Below are positions 9,250-21,019 of a stretch of 64,000 bases of DNA, in pieces. Each line of letters starts with the position of its first letter. Within the stretch, counting starts at the first letter, position 1. The position numbers and the translations under genes were made by a program. Under the pieces are notes generated by a model. The model searched no databases. It was given only the letters and a program-made list of their open reading frames with translations, and was not told where the DNA came from. This stretch comes from Purpureocillium takamizusanense (taxonomy: Eukaryota > Ascomycota > Sordariomycetes > Hypocreales > Ophiocordycipitaceae). The stretch covers positions 2,356,001-2,420,000 of the forward strand of contig NC_063068.1 in assembly GCF_022605165.1 (NCBI RefSeq). The letters run 5' to 3'.

Positions 9250-11713
9250 ATGGCTGACAAGGAGGCGACCGTCTTCATCCTGGACCTCGGCGCCTCCATG
9301 GCCAAGGCCAACAGCGGGCGCCGCGAGTCGGACCTGGACTGGTGCATGCGCTTCGTTTGGAACAAGATCACTGATATCATCTCTGCCAACCGCAAAACCC
9401 TGTGCGTCGGCGTCCTCGGCCTACGCACCGACGAGACATGCAACACTCTGCAGGATGACGACGGCTATGAGAACATCTCGGTCTTGCGGGAGCTGGGTCA
9501 GATGACCATGCCCGGCTTGCGTTCCCTCCAAGCCGCCATTAAGCCCAGCAAATCCTGGTCCGGTGACGCCATATCCGCCATCGTCGTTGCCGTCGACATG
9601 ATCGACAACCTTACCAAGCAACTCAAGTACATTCGACGGGTCTACCTCATTACCGATGGCCGGGCGGACATGGATGCGGATGATGTCGGCGATATTGCCA
9701 AGAAGATGAATGACTCCAAGATCCAGTTGACCGTCCTGTCAGTCACTCGCCCATGCCGCCGGGGAGCGTCGCTGATTTTTGCTGCAGAGGGGTCGACTTT
9801 GACGATGCCGAGTACGGTTTCAAGGAAGAGGACAAGCCGCCTACCAAGGTATGAGTCCGTGCCGGCCAAGTCGAAATGGTCTAACCGTCCCGGGGTTTGT
9901 AGGCTGCCAACGAGGCAACGCTGAGGGAATTGACAGAGCGTTGCGACAACGGCGTGTTTGCAACCATGGCGGAGGCTATTGATGATCTCGAGACCCCGAG
10001 GGCCAAGGTTGTCAAGCCATACAAGACCTACGACGGCTTGCTTACTCTCGGCGACCCGGAGGACCCGACGGCCATGACCATTGGAGTCGAGCGATACTTC
10101 AAGACGCATCTCGCTCGGCCCCAGGGCGCAAGCACCGTCGTCGTCAAGGCCGAGACGCAATCAACCCAGACCCTGGACGAGGACGACGCCATGGATGGAG
10201 TCGACTTCTCTGCGGTGAAGCAGGCAAGGACCTACAAGGTCAACGATCCAGACGCGCCAGGCGGCAAACGCGACGTCGAGTACGAATCGCTTGCCAAGGG
10301 ATACGAGTATGGGAGAACCGCGGTGCACATTAGCGAGTCGGAACACAACATCACCAAGCTTGAGACACTAAAAAGCTTCTCAATCGTTGGATTCATCCCA
10401 GACGACAAGGTACGTGTGAAGAGAGCGGCCAGGTGTGATGCTGTGCATCGCTAAAAACCAACGGCAGTTTGAACCCTTTCTCAACATGGGCGAGACGTGC
10501 GTCACGTACGCACGCAAGAACGATACCAAGTCTGAGATTGCTCTATCTTCACTGATTTGGGCATTGCACGAACTCGGGTCCTATGCGGTGGCCCGCATCG
10601 TGGCAAAAGACAACAAGGACCCCCTGCTGGTACTTTTGGCGCCAGGCGTGGGGAAAAAGTTTGAGTGTCTTTATGACGTTCCACTCCCGTTTGCAGAAGA
10701 CGTCCGTGGCTATCAATTCCCCCCTCTTGATAAAGTCATGACGGTCAGCGGACAGGTCTTGACAAAGCACCGGCTGCTGCCGTCAGACGAGCTGTCCAGG
10801 GCCATGGATGACTACGTTGACGCCATGGATCTGTCGGGTGACGTATCTGAAGACAACCAGTATGTCTCGATGATGAACTTGTTGACTGGCAACTCACCAT
10901 GTACAGTTATCCTGACGAGTACGCTCCCATTGACGAGACCTACAATCCATCCATTCACCGAATCAACCATGCCATCAAGCAGCGCGCTGTGCATCCAGAG
11001 GAGCCGGTGACAGAAACCCCGGCTGAGCTGTTAAAGTTCTCCACGCCACCAGAGTACGTGATGGCAAAAATCCAGGGACAAATCAATGCGCTTGTAGATG
11101 CGGCAGAAGTCAAAAAAGGTATGACACGATCCGCGATGTGCTTCGTTGCCGTGCTAACATGTCCAAGTACCGCCAAAAGCAAAGGGCAGGCGGAATCGGG
11201 AAACTGTCAAGCCCATCTCCGGTCTGGACGTGGATGCCCTGCTTGGCGGGGAGAGAAAGGGGCGGATATCTCGAGAGAACCCAGTCCCAGACTTCAAACG
11301 AGCACTCGCCGTGGCAGAGGAGGTCGGAGAGATCGAGGACGCGGCGAAGCAGATGGGGGCCATCGTGCGATCGCTGGTTACAGACAGCTTTGGCGACAGC
11401 AAGTACGCCCAGGCCATGGAGTGCATCGGCACAATGCGCGACGAGTTGACCGATCTCGAAGAGCCAGATGTGTACAATTCCTTCGTGCGCGACCTGAAGA
11501 AGGGCCTGTTATCTGGCGCGCTTGGTGGCGACAGGAGGGATTTCTGGTTCAAGGTTCGCTGGTCACGACAGGGACTTATCGAGCAAGATCAGTCCGAGGT
11601 CTCCAAGGTCACACATGAAGAAGCTGAGGAGGTATGGTCCCCGATACCCATCATCAAAGACGCTTGACGGACGCCCTCTGACATCAGACGAACAGTTTTA
11701 CAAGTCCAGATAG
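9250..11713 (+). CDS. KU80: Ku80 subunit of the non-homologous end-joining complex
   Basis: Exons are 9250-9737, 9788-9848, 9903-10409, 10468-10859, 10907-11118, 11168-11631 and 11696-11713, giving 713 residues, normal for fungal Ku80. The N-terminal vWA-like domain starts MADKEATVFILDLGASM and contains YIRRVYLITDGRADMDADD. The beta-barrel DNA-ring domain spans roughly 220-480, with ALHELGSYAVARIVAKDNKD and DEYAPIDETYNPSIHRINHA. The C-terminal helical arm includes VPDFKRALAVAEEVGEIEDA and ECIGTMRDELTDLEEPDVYN. Ku80 pairs with Ku70 on broken DNA ends and recruits ligase IV. The last exon codes only FYKSR and a stop; another acceptor at CATCAG would extend the tail in a different frame, but HEEAEEFYKSR looks like family C-termini. 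Introns 4 and 5 are very short (47 and 49 nt). Confidence 0.93.
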
Positions 11714-12192
11714 CAGTGGTTTCTTGCCGGCGCCTGTGGAAAGTCTACCGAATGTTAGGGCAAAATTTGAGCAAGCGTGTGCTTCTTGGGAACAAAACGT
11801 CGCCGATCAATCAACCGAATCCACAAACAGTACTCGAGCCGAGCTGCGTATTGAGGAAATCGTGTTGTGTGCCTTTGGTGCTGCGATCAGGGCACGTCGG
11901 TGGTTGCCCGGTTGCCTGGACAGTCTCGCTACTCTGGGTCACGACCGGGCCGCCGTTTGCAACTGCGAACCCTGCGCCAGTCCCTCTTTCCCACAGCCCG
12001 CCCGTGCAATCTGTGATTCATCGCCACAGTGACTTGCAACTCGTACCCCTTCTTCTCCGATCCGCAAACGCTCACACTGCCTCCTCTCATCCCAGCACAC
12101 TGTGATTTCTCCAGAGCCTTTTACACCCACACTCGTCAGCATTGAAATCTTTATTCCACCGCAACTCCTTGTACTCGCCCGACAGCGCAGAC
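11714..12192. other. Intergenic spacer Ku80 / exonuclease-fold gene
   Basis: 479 bp lie between two head-to-tail genes. This must hold the Ku80 3' UTR and the next promoter. No TATA box or repeat was recognised. Confidence 0.4.
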
Positions 12193-13888
12193 ATGGTGAC
12201 CTACAAAAGACCCGACAACGAGCTCATTGGACGCATGAACCGCCTTAGTATGGCTTTGGGCACAGAGGTCACTCTGTGTCCCAGAGACGAGACCGATGGT
12301 GATGGCGACAATGACCCTGCCCCGAATGATACGAAGAAGGACGAGATGGACTGGGAGCAGTCGCAATTCGTGACTTCCGAGGTCACCATGTCCATCACGC
12401 GAGCGGTAGATGAGGGTATGAGACTCGATGAGAGAGCATCCAGGACTACGAGAGTTCGGGCCGATACTGCCAGCTCATCTGGTCTCTTTTGTCCTTGGAA
12501 GACGATTAAGGCATATCCGTATCGGTTCATTGGAAAGCGCAACCGACCACGGGTAGGTGTCCGCGCACGCGCCTTCATTTGATGGAGCTAATAGACTAAA
12601 CGCAGGCTGTTCCGTTCTTCGAGGACATCCTGAAAGGCAGACTTTGGGACTTGTGAGTACCTTGGATGCGCGACGAGCCGACTTCGAGCAGATCTGACTT
12701 GGCAAGCTACTACCTCCATGACCCGCGCAATCCGGACAAGAAGCCGCACCTGCTCGTGCCAACCGTCCAGTTTGAGGCCTTCCTCTGCGGAATTAATCGA
12801 GAGCTCGACACGCAGCTGACCATACCACCGGGCCAAAATCGCCACAAGTTCGGCTTCAACTTTGAAGAACGTGGTCGCATGCCGCGGCCGCGGTATCTTG
12901 CACGCTCGGAGAACCAGGACAGTCTGCAACACATCGACTGGCCGAAATTTGCCGAAGAGGACGCGGTAGGCTTCAATGAGGCCTCCGAAGCGGACCAAGC
13001 GGCTTTCGTTAAGGAGTTTGACCGGCTCCTCGTGCCAAACCCCATTACCCACTCTGAAAGAACCCTCGATCGGGCGAGGCAAAAGGCGTTCGATCGACGG
13101 GCAATGATGGAGCAGGTGCAGAAGCATCTGGGGCTTGAGCTAACGGAGGATACTCTTCGTCTCCGGCCCGTCTTTATTTGCGTAGATATCGAGGCGCTGG
13201 AGGATCCCCCTCATCCCGTTTCCGAGGTGGGCATTGCCATCTTGGACGCGGAAAAGATTCGAATCATTGGGTCAGGCACGAGTGGCTCGAACTGGTGGCC
13301 TTCCGTCAAATGCATCCATCTTCGAACAGAAGAGTACCGCGACTTGAAGAACCACAAATATGTGCAAGGCTGCCCGCGCGACTTCAACTTTGGGTAAGAC
13401 GTGCCGTCGAGGCTGTATTTTTTCTCGTCTGAGGCGTTGACACAGCTTTCAGGGCGAGCCTTTTCCCGAGGCAAGAGGACCTAGCCCTCCATATCCGCCG
13501 GATAGTCGGCCGAATCAGCGATGACGGCCGCCGCGACCTGTTGTTCGTTGCCCATGACACAAAGCAGGATCTCAAGTTCCTTCACCGCATCGGCGTCGAC
13601 TTTATGGCACTGCCTGGTGTCGTAGGGGAGATTGATACAGTTACATTGCATCAGGAGTGGCGCAATTCAAACGACGCCCGGAGCCTGCGCACTATGCTGT
13701 CGGATCTCGGCATCGACTACAGCAACCTGCACAACGCGGGCAACGACGCAATGTACACCATGCGTGCCATGCTGGGTCTCGCGACAGAGGCTTTGCGCAA
13801 GAGCTCGGCAGAGGCTCGGGGAGAAAAGTACGTGCCTCATTTCTGGCTGACTGGTTCTCGCTGGGAGGACCCCAAATGGTGGACCTGA
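12193..13888 (+). CDS. Gfd2/YDR514C-like protein with DEDD exonuclease fold
   Basis: Exons are 12193-12552, 12606-12652, 12707-13393 and 13453-13888, giving 509 residues. The C-terminal half has an RNase-H-like 3'-5' exonuclease fold. Exo I is VFICVDIEALEDPP (Asp and Glu as DxE). Exo II is LLFVAHDTKQDLKFLHRIG with the catalytic-position Asp. Exo III is NLHNAGNDAMYTMRAMLG, with the final Asp. The sequence between Exo I and II, HLRTEEYRDLKNHKYVQGCP, and the end with WEDPKWWT are typical of fungal relatives of yeast Gfd2 and YDR514C. The N-terminal 150 residues are polar and variable. Gfd2 was named for a genetic link to the mRNA-export helicase Dbp5; nuclease activity of this group has not been shown to my knowledge. 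All four acidic positions are present, so an active enzyme is possible. Confidence 0.85.
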
Positions 13889-14291
13889 TATATGATGAGA
13901 TCATTAGCATCAGCGACGCTGAGTCTGGGCACGCAGTCGGTTTTGCCTTTAGGACGCGGGCCTCGGGGGAACTAGTATTGAGATATGAGCGAGGAGCGAG
14001 TTTGGTTGCGCGTGGGCAACCTCTGAATTATGCAACAACATCGTGCTGGCCTAGTAGACGTCTCGTCCAACAGGCCACACTACTCTAGCTAGCTAGCTTT
14101 CGAAACAACCCAGCAAACGCCATCGCTATGTAACCATATACTGTACAGGTTCTCCCCATGTGCGGCCCTTTGCGCCATCGGAGACACGGACGCGACCCGA
14201 TGCTTTTATGTAGTCCTCGTGTCGCTCAGTCGGACTGAGTATTGGCCCAGACTAGTAGTTTTGGGGTCGAGGGTGAGAGTCGCTTTCCCGC
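13889..14291. other. Convergent spacer exonuclease-fold gene / TIM14
   Basis: The two flanking genes end towards each other here, so this is mainly 3' UTR sequence. A short CTAGCTAGCTAGC run lies near 14085-14097. Nothing else was seen. Confidence 0.4.
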
Positions 14292-14787
14292 TCAGGGCAC
14301 TTGCTTGTCGAGGAACTCCTTGGCCTCGTTGACCTTTGTCGCGAGGTATGGGCTGCCGCCGCGATCGGGGTGGTTGAGCAGCATAAGCGTGCGGTGTGCC
14401 TTGCGGACCTTTTCCTTGCTGAGGGAGCGCTCACTGTACATTTCCAAAAATTGTTAGCATGCGATTTCTTGTGTCTAGTCAACTTTTTGCCTCGCCGCGC
14501 CGGAGCACGCGGCAACTTGGGCCGTAGGAGAAGGTAGGAACAGAGTGGAGGGAAGCGAAAAAGTATGGTATAGGTACAGAGTGGGAAATGGGGCGGAGCC
14601 GTGACGTACTTGAGAGACAGGATGAGGGACGCCTCCTTCTTGTTCATCTTGGGCTCGAAGCCGCCCTTGTAAAAGGCCTTGCCCATGGCGCCGACGCCCC
14701 CGCGGGAGCGCCGCCATGCGACGAGTCCGGCGCGGCCCTGTGCGACGAGTCGACGGTTAGCGTTGGGGTTCTTTTTGGTATATGTAT

Positions 14788-14838
<51 letters not shown>

Positions 14839-15009
14839 ACGCGAAATCACATCGTGTCGTTCAAAAGAGGAACGAAGAAAGCTGTCCCGCAAACAAAAAA
14901 CAGCTGCTGCTGCTCGTGCTTGCGCGGGCGGAAAGGGGCTTCGGTGGCGGGAACGTACGAGGAAGGCTGCGGCCGCGGCGCCGGCGCCCCATGCGAACAC
15001 TGAGGCCAT
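14292..15009 (-). CDS. TIM14: Tim14/Pam18, J-protein of the mitochondrial import motor
   Basis: Exons are 15009-14959, 14737-14610 and 14433-14292, giving 106 residues. An N-terminal hydrophobic Ala/Gly-rich segment ([20 protein letters not shown]) anchors the protein in the inner membrane. A J domain follows in the matrix: [20 protein letters not shown], then [20 protein letters not shown] with the intact HPD motif, and [14 protein letters not shown]. Tim14 stimulates the ATPase of mtHsp70 at the TIM23 channel and pairs with Tim16. Intron 1 (14958-14738, 221 nt) contains a (CT)n tract followed by a (CG)n tract. The intron 2 junction was fixed by restoring [12 protein letters not shown]. Confidence 0.94.
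14790..14838. repeat. (CT)n-(CG)n dinucleotide microsatellite inside TIM14 intron 1
   Basis: About 18 CT units (14790-14826) pass directly into six GC units (14827-14838). On the transcribed strand this is a (GA)n tract, purine-rich and next to a potential Z-DNA-forming block. Confidence 0.9.
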
Positions 15010-15688
15010 CGTGGGCGGGCGCTTTTGTTGTTGTTGGGAGGGAGGGAGGGAGGTGGTCGTGCTGTCGAAAGATTTGCAGACGGGCGGGCGGCGAGGCGGG
15101 GGGAGGGGGGAAGGGACCCTGACTTCCCGGGAATGCTGAGGCGGCGATTTGGCGTCTGGCTTCTCGGAATCTTGCGACTTGAAGTTTTGCGACCCGCGGT
15201 CGGAAGGGGTCGGGCGGAGTGATGGTTTCTCCGGGGCCGGGAACTGGATGGGGCTTGGGGCTGCATGTGCTGCCAGTCACCGTGATGAAAGGGCCCCACA
15301 TCCGATCTCGCGTGCTCCAGCAGGGGACGTGAAGCTGTGCACTTATATCTCTTTTATTTCACTTCTATATCCAAAAGACAGAGATCTATCATTTACATTC
15401 TCTGACGCTCGGCCGCAAGTGACATGCGCCGCTGCTCGCCAATGCATGGCTAGCAGCCGAGACCCTCGCATGGGTCAACAGCACTTAACGTGCAACAGCT
15501 CCCGGCAAGACTGAAGGTCTTTCCGCACCCACGCTTGCGCCTTGGCATACCTTCAATCATACCGGGTTTCCGGCAGATATCATTGACCGTTGAGGCCCGG
15601 CGTAAGCGCGGCACCGCTGCGGATCGGTCGTGGGTAAATAGCTTTGTGAGCCAGTTGGGTTCTTTGAGGTCATGATCTGACTGACGTC
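15010..15688. other. Spacer between MOSC gene 3' end and TIM14 start
   Basis: Both flanking genes are on the minus strand, so this contains the MOSC gene 3' UTR and the TIM14 promoter. Part of it is G-rich (GGAGGGAGGGAGG near 15039-15051 and a G-run near 15099-15109). No gene is supported. Confidence 0.4.
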
Positions 15689-16802
15689 TCATCTTATGTC
15701 GGATTCCTGTGCGGGAATCCGACATACCACTCGAACTTCATCTCCGACTCGAAGAATTGCACCAATAGGGCCGGCAGTGGCGTACTGTCCAAAGACCGGT
15801 TTGTCTAGTCCATACAGTCAGCGCGATGCACTGCGAAAGGCATGCAGTGTCAGACGTACGGGGAATAGCACTGTTTACCCGCCGGTCCTTTGCCAATAGG
15901 CCGTACAATTGCTGATCTCGTGGCGCTGCTTTGCCAGTCTTGAGGTCCACATTCAGGCTGAGGCAGCGCGGGGTTCGAAATATGCAGCGAATAGTGGCCT
16001 TGTGAAGATCTGAACCTGGCGATGAGACGAACAATTTCCCCCACTCATCCTCGTCCCAGGCCCCGACACCCGGGCCAACGTCGATGTGAATGTTTGGACG
16101 GAGCCGGATAATGACGTCTTGATCGCGCACGCCCGTGGGGAGCCGGGACAGCGCGTCAGCCGCTGAGGCCGTTGACGTCACTAAGAGAGGCGACGCGTCT
16201 GCAAATCGGATGCGTTGAATGGTAGATTTGCCATTTTCGCCGGCTTGCTTAGTCTTGAACGATATGTGCGGCTGCTTGAGACCCGTAGCGCCAGGAATGT
16301 CGCGGCTTCCATCGCCCGCTATGTACAGCAACTTGACAGGCATGTCAAGGTGTTTGCTGAAAAAGGCGGCGGGGCCGTCTCCCATATCTACGCCGGCGGC
16401 TCTGGTACCGAAGATGCTGACTTGATAAGTTCTGGACTTGACGCAGGAAAGGGGCGATGGTGTGAGAGGTATGGTCATGGACGTCTGTGGCTCGGCTAGA
16501 GTATGCGTGATAGTGAGACGAGACCAGTCGTCGCTGATGGACGGTTGGAAGAGGCACATGCGAAACGTCGTCTTGATGGTCAGGTGCTCTGCAACCGAGT
16601 CCTCCTTCAGCCCAGGCGGCGCCTTGATGAGGACATACTGGCGATCGAAGCGCAGGCCTTCGCTCGTGATCTCGGCCATGGACACCTCGACGGGCAGCAT
16701 GGACTTGACAGGATAGATGAACAGCTAATCAAGGTGACGATGTGTCAGTCAGTCGGGTCCAACGGCGGGGAGAGCAGATTCGCTCACCCGCTGAATCTTC
16801 AT
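15689..16802 (-). CDS. MOSC-domain protein (molybdenum cofactor sulfurase C-terminal type)
   Basis: Exons are 16802-16788, 16724-15860 and 15804-15689, giving 331 residues. The N-terminal MOSC beta-barrel opens MKIQRLFIYPVKSMLPVEVS with EGLRFDRQYVLIK. The MOSC domain follows, with FADASPLLVTSTASAADALS, RLRPNIHIDVGPGVGAWDED and the Cys-containing ATIRCIFRTPRCLSLNVDLK. It ends with the barrel strand HKPVFGQYATAGPIGAILRV and GDEVRVV. Relatives include mARC-type Moco reductases and YcbX, so electron-transfer reduction of N-hydroxylated compounds is possible. The conserved Cys (in IRCIFRTPRC) could be a Moco ligand. An in-frame Met at 16931 would add 43 polar residues; the short start is preferred because it aligns with family starts. 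The last codons and the stop lie in or next to a perfect hairpin (15695-15726). Confidence 0.85.
15695..15726. repeat. Perfect 13-bp inverted repeat with 6-nt loop
   Basis: The left arm TATGTCGGATTCC (15695-15707), the loop TGTGCG and the right arm GGAATCCGACATA (15714-15726) match exactly. The element lies inside the last codons of the MOSC gene, four bases before its stop codon (transcript direction). Confidence 0.9.
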
Positions 16803-18132
16803 CGCGACTGCCTTGTTCGCCTGTCGCGGGCTGTCTCGGGAGGCATCGGCGTCTGCTTTGATGCCAGACTCGACACAAGTCGAGGCCGCCGGTGGTCGGT
16901 CGGATCCGACGGGGTCCGAGTCCCCGCTCATGCGGGACGAGGTGCGTGAATGTGTTGCCGTGGGTAATGAAGATGGGTTCGCGGCATGGCGTCGCCACCG
17001 ACGATGTTGACGAGAAGCTGTGCCCAGCAGGCGTCGGCTATGAGACGAGGTGGTTTGCGCATGTCATCTCAGAAGGTTTTACTAGGTAGGGTAGGGGAGG
17101 TGGGTGCATGCTTATGCGTATGTGAGAGTGTGCCTGTGTGCGGACATGATGATGGAATGGAAGCCTCCCCTGCCTGCCAGTGGCCGCTCGGTCGCTGACA
17201 AGGATGGATGGATTTGCGATCGACTGGGTCTGGCCCCTTGCCTGGCTGGGGCGCCCTCCGCTGTGAGATCCCTGGGCGAGGTGTCCGAGGGGCGGGCACT
17301 TCAGCAAATGGCATGGCGTCGCTGCAACGGATGCCCCGTAGCGCCCTCCCGGCGTTGAATGCGCCGCGGCGGACAACAAACACTGCCCGCCCGATCGCAC
17401 CAGTCCCCGGGATGCACCCGTCAGGCGGCGGGGGCCTGGGGCTGGGCGCGGACCCTCCCTGATCATGAAGTGCTCCAGCTGGAGGTTCCAGGCTCCTTCC
17501 ATGCTTCCTTCCCGCCCGTGCACCTGCTTCTGGGCGGCGGTAGCGCCTGCCAGTCAACCAGACTTCAGCTCATTGGAAGCATGAACCGCCCACCTCGCCT
17601 CGCCCTCGCCAATGCCTTCCGTATTGGGAAGGCTCCAGCGAGCCCACCCGCCCGCAACGAAGCTCCAGCGTCGCGCGCCCGTCTGTTCCACCTGCCCCGC
17701 CACAGCCCGGAAACTCGTCCGTTGTTGTAACACTCACTTGCAACCAAACCGTCCCAGTCGAACCTCCCTCTTGCAGCTTGCTTGTTTGTCAGCCTCACAG
17801 CCCGTTCGTCAGACCCTCTGCATGCCGAATGAGCGTTCTCACAGCTGCTGGCAACAGGCGACGGCGCGGGTAATGACTTGCCAGCCCTACAGGCGGCCTC
17901 ACCACTGACGCAAGACGTGCACGGCGGCCCCGAACATCGACGTCGGCCCGGCTGCAAGGACGTCCGCCTTACCCACCATCGTGCTCGGCGACGCCATCAT
18001 ATCTTCACGACGCCTACATAACAGGCCCCGGAGACACAAACCCTGACTCATCTCACACTTGAATGCCCTGTTTCGATCTTCGGTGCACAGGCTCCGTGTC
18101 GAAAATCCATCCAGGCCACGTCCTCGCACATC
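16803..18132. promoter_or_regulatory. Divergent intergenic region MOSC gene / Zn2Cys6 regulator
   Basis: 1.3 kb between divergent genes. The ORFs at 17038-17557 and elsewhere overlap on several frames and have no recognisable domain. A GT-rich stretch (TGCGTATGTGAGAGTGTGCCTGTGTG) lies near 17114-17139. Regulatory DNA is the likeliest content. Confidence 0.45.
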
Positions 18133-20527
18133 ATGACGGGACTAGGCATTGCGCCCGTTCCCTGCACTCGCTGTAAGACTCGTCGAGTCAAGGTAAAAGG
18201 CCTTTCCGTATCCCAATCATGTCGCCTCCGGCTAAGAAGCCTTACAGTGCGACAAACGCCAGCCCGGATGCGCACGATGCGAAAAGTCGGCACAGCCGTG
18301 CCCGGGCTACAACCGTGTTCGCAAGTTCCTCGATGAGGGCGAGAACCTGCGTCACAAGATTGCCAAGGGCACCAACTCACGACGATCTGAGAGTAGCACC
18401 GCCTCCGTTGTTCGGAACGGCACCCCGGTTCATGCTTCCAGCTCGGTGAAGCAAGACTCACCCAAGCCGCCATCTGTCCCCTCACCACGGCCGCGCACCG
18501 ACGACACCAATGGCGCCGGCATAGATCCAGCACTCATACATGGGTACAGCCCATTGGCAGGCGGTCAGCCAAAACCTGAGGACGTCTATCCCCTCAACGT
18601 CCACCCAACTCCGCCTATTGCCATGATCACTCCTCCGAGTTTCTCTGATCTCGACTTTGAGGCGGCCTACTTCGACATTGATCCTCAAGTCTATTACGCC
18701 GACCCCATCAACTGCTGCCTCCTCATCCCGGACGCGTCCCATGCTGATGACGATGACTTTGTGGATGTCACGCAGACGGCTTCTTCTATGCTCAGCCCCA
18801 TTACATCGTTTGATCCGTCGATACATTCAGGAGGTAGCAGCCTGTCCGCGCCCGATGACCAGGACGACGACGAGGAGGAGCACGAAGTCTCCCATCTCAT
18901 CCGATTCTTCGCCGACTTCACCAGCCAGTGGCTTGACATCTTTGACATTGAAAAGTTCTTCGGCACAGTGGTCCCCGTGAGAGCCGTTCATAGCTCTCTG
19001 TTGAAGAATTCACTCGCAGCGGTGGCAGCTAAACAGTTTGGGAGCCTGCGAAAGGCCTCCGGTGCACGCTCACCTCCTCAACCTGGCAGCTACCCTCTTC
19101 ACGAGCAAAGCCATTGGAGATGCTCACTTAATGTACAGTTTGACAAGTCGGGCCCGGAATGGTTCTACAAGGCCGCAAGTTTCTACGACAAGGCCATTGG
19201 GCAGATGATGGCTTCACTCCAGACATTACGGGTCTGTTGCTCGCCGGCCCAACCTTTTCCCAACTACGCGGCAGATGCCCAAAACCTTTTAAAGTCGAGA
19301 TCACAGGGATGGGGAATCTCGCCGCTTGTGAGCCTTCAAAGGCCCTCAAATTGCGAAGACGTTGCCGACGATCTGTTGGCAGCCATTTCGGTCTTCTTGC
19401 TGTACGAAGCGCTCGACAACCGTCAGGCAGAGATGATGCAGTAAGTAGCCGTGCATGCTGCCCATTCATTGAGTGATTTATACTTATGGCGTCTTGGCCA
19501 CAGACACATGAAAGGCGCCCAGTACCTTCTCACATTGGACACCGATCAGAATTACCAGCTTTGCACCGCCACAGACAAGTCATGTCCCAAAATTGCATCT
19601 AGCCTCACGCCGACCAAAGCCTGGGTGGCCAGCTTCTGGAATTTTGCCTGGGTCGACTACGTCGTCTCGTATACGAGACACACTGCCCCCCATATCGATA
19701 CTGAAAACATGTCCATGTGGAGGGCAGCCGGATTGCCGCTGTGCGATTTTGATGGGCTTCGCATGCCCGAGACCTTGCGAGATGCACACATGTCTCCGCC
19801 GCGGCTGATGACGGAGACGGCGGCATGCAGGACTCTGCTTTGGATTGTACTGGAGACGTTGAAATTTGTTACATTGGCTGAGATGGAGGATAAGAACATG
19901 GCTGCGGAGCAGGATAGCTGGTCCGGCCGGGCGCGCCAACATCAAGGGCACGCGCTATCCTTCAGACGGCAACATTGGCATCGTGTCCGCCAACACCTGG
20001 AAAGCTGGAAGGTGGCCTTGCCCGTCACCTTTGAGCCGTGCGTTCGCATCTCTTCACACGGGCAACCTCGACCGGGATCGTCAACGCCACTGCAACCCGA
20101 CATACCAGAACTGTTTTACAGCAGCGCCATGTGCGCCACCGCCGCGCTCCTTTACCACGTCACTCAAATCATCCTCATGTTGCACAAGCCCGTGGACCGG
20201 ACAGCGCAATCCGCCACGAGGCTCTTGCACGCTCAACGACAGACGTCGTCGTTGATTGAGGAACATGCTCGAGAAATATGCGCCCTTGCGCTGGGGCAAT
20301 CAACGCTGGCTGTGAGGATGCACATGTCGCGCCCCCTGCACTTGGCGGGACTGTGTCTTCAGACCAAGGAGCATCGGAAGTTGCTGGTAGAACTTCTCAC
20401 GGGCATTCAGAGGGATACGGGCTACTCGACCGAATGGACCGTTGACCTGTTGTTACGGGAATGGGGCTGGTCGGACACCAACAGCACAGACAGCGCGCCA
20501 GACGTGCGGCTGCGGCGGCGCATTTAG
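18133..20527 (+). CDS. Zn(II)2Cys6 fungal transcription factor
   Basis: Exons are 18133-18192, 18248-19440 and 19504-20527, giving 758 residues. The zinc cluster is at the extreme N-terminus: Cys 11, 14, 21, 28, 31 and 38 in CTRCKTRRVK-CDKRQPGCARC-EKSAQPC, a CX2CX6CX6CX2CX6C pattern. Intron 1 splits it exactly before Cys21. A basic linker (NRVRKFLDEGENLRHK) follows. Acidic stretches (DDQDDDEEEHE) and a long helical C-terminal region of the fungal transcription-factor type follow, with SSLLKNSLAAVAAKQFG, HMKGAQYLLTLDTDQN and ESWKVALPVTFEPCV. The target is unknown. Residues about 295-390 (GARSPPQPGSYPLHEQSHWR onward) look less conserved; one or two in-frame introns could be hidden there, which I could not settle. 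The gene ends 493 bp before the S33 peptidase on the same strand. Confidence 0.86.
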
Positions 20528-21019
20528 AGTTGACAAGACTTGGGGATACCTTCTCGGCGAGAGTGCAGGCGCCAGTCTGGGCCGTGGAACGGCCACGAAT
20601 TGATGATGACCACGCGTACATGTAGGTATAGAAGCTACATCAGGATAGCGGCCTGTCAGACGTGGCAGGTTTGTAATTGACGGATGACTTTGCTTTCATC
20701 AATCATGGCGAAATCGCGCAACTTTGCCGCCCAACATGGCGACCCTCCCTCTGCCCAACACTCGACAGCGGCGGGCTAACCATGTACGAAGCACTAGTAT
20801 GTAAGCTCCAAAGCGACAAGGTATTGCCATGGCGTGGCTCGCTATGCAGGGCAGACGGACTAGCTAATGTATTACATGTATCACCAAGCGTGCGGGGCAT
20901 CGACGAAGCGAGCAGGACGTCTGCTGACGACTCATCACCTCTTGCTTGCCCATCGCTCTGTTGCGGCCACGTCCGAGACGATAGCGCCACTATTCGTCCA
21001 TGCGGCTGGGAGTATCGAT
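20528..21019. other. Intergenic spacer Zn2Cys6 gene / S33 peptidase
   Basis: An ORF is open in frame upstream of the peptidase Met from 20867, but the added sequence has no conserved character. No TATA box was found. It probably contains the regulator's 3' UTR and the peptidase promoter. Confidence 0.4.
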
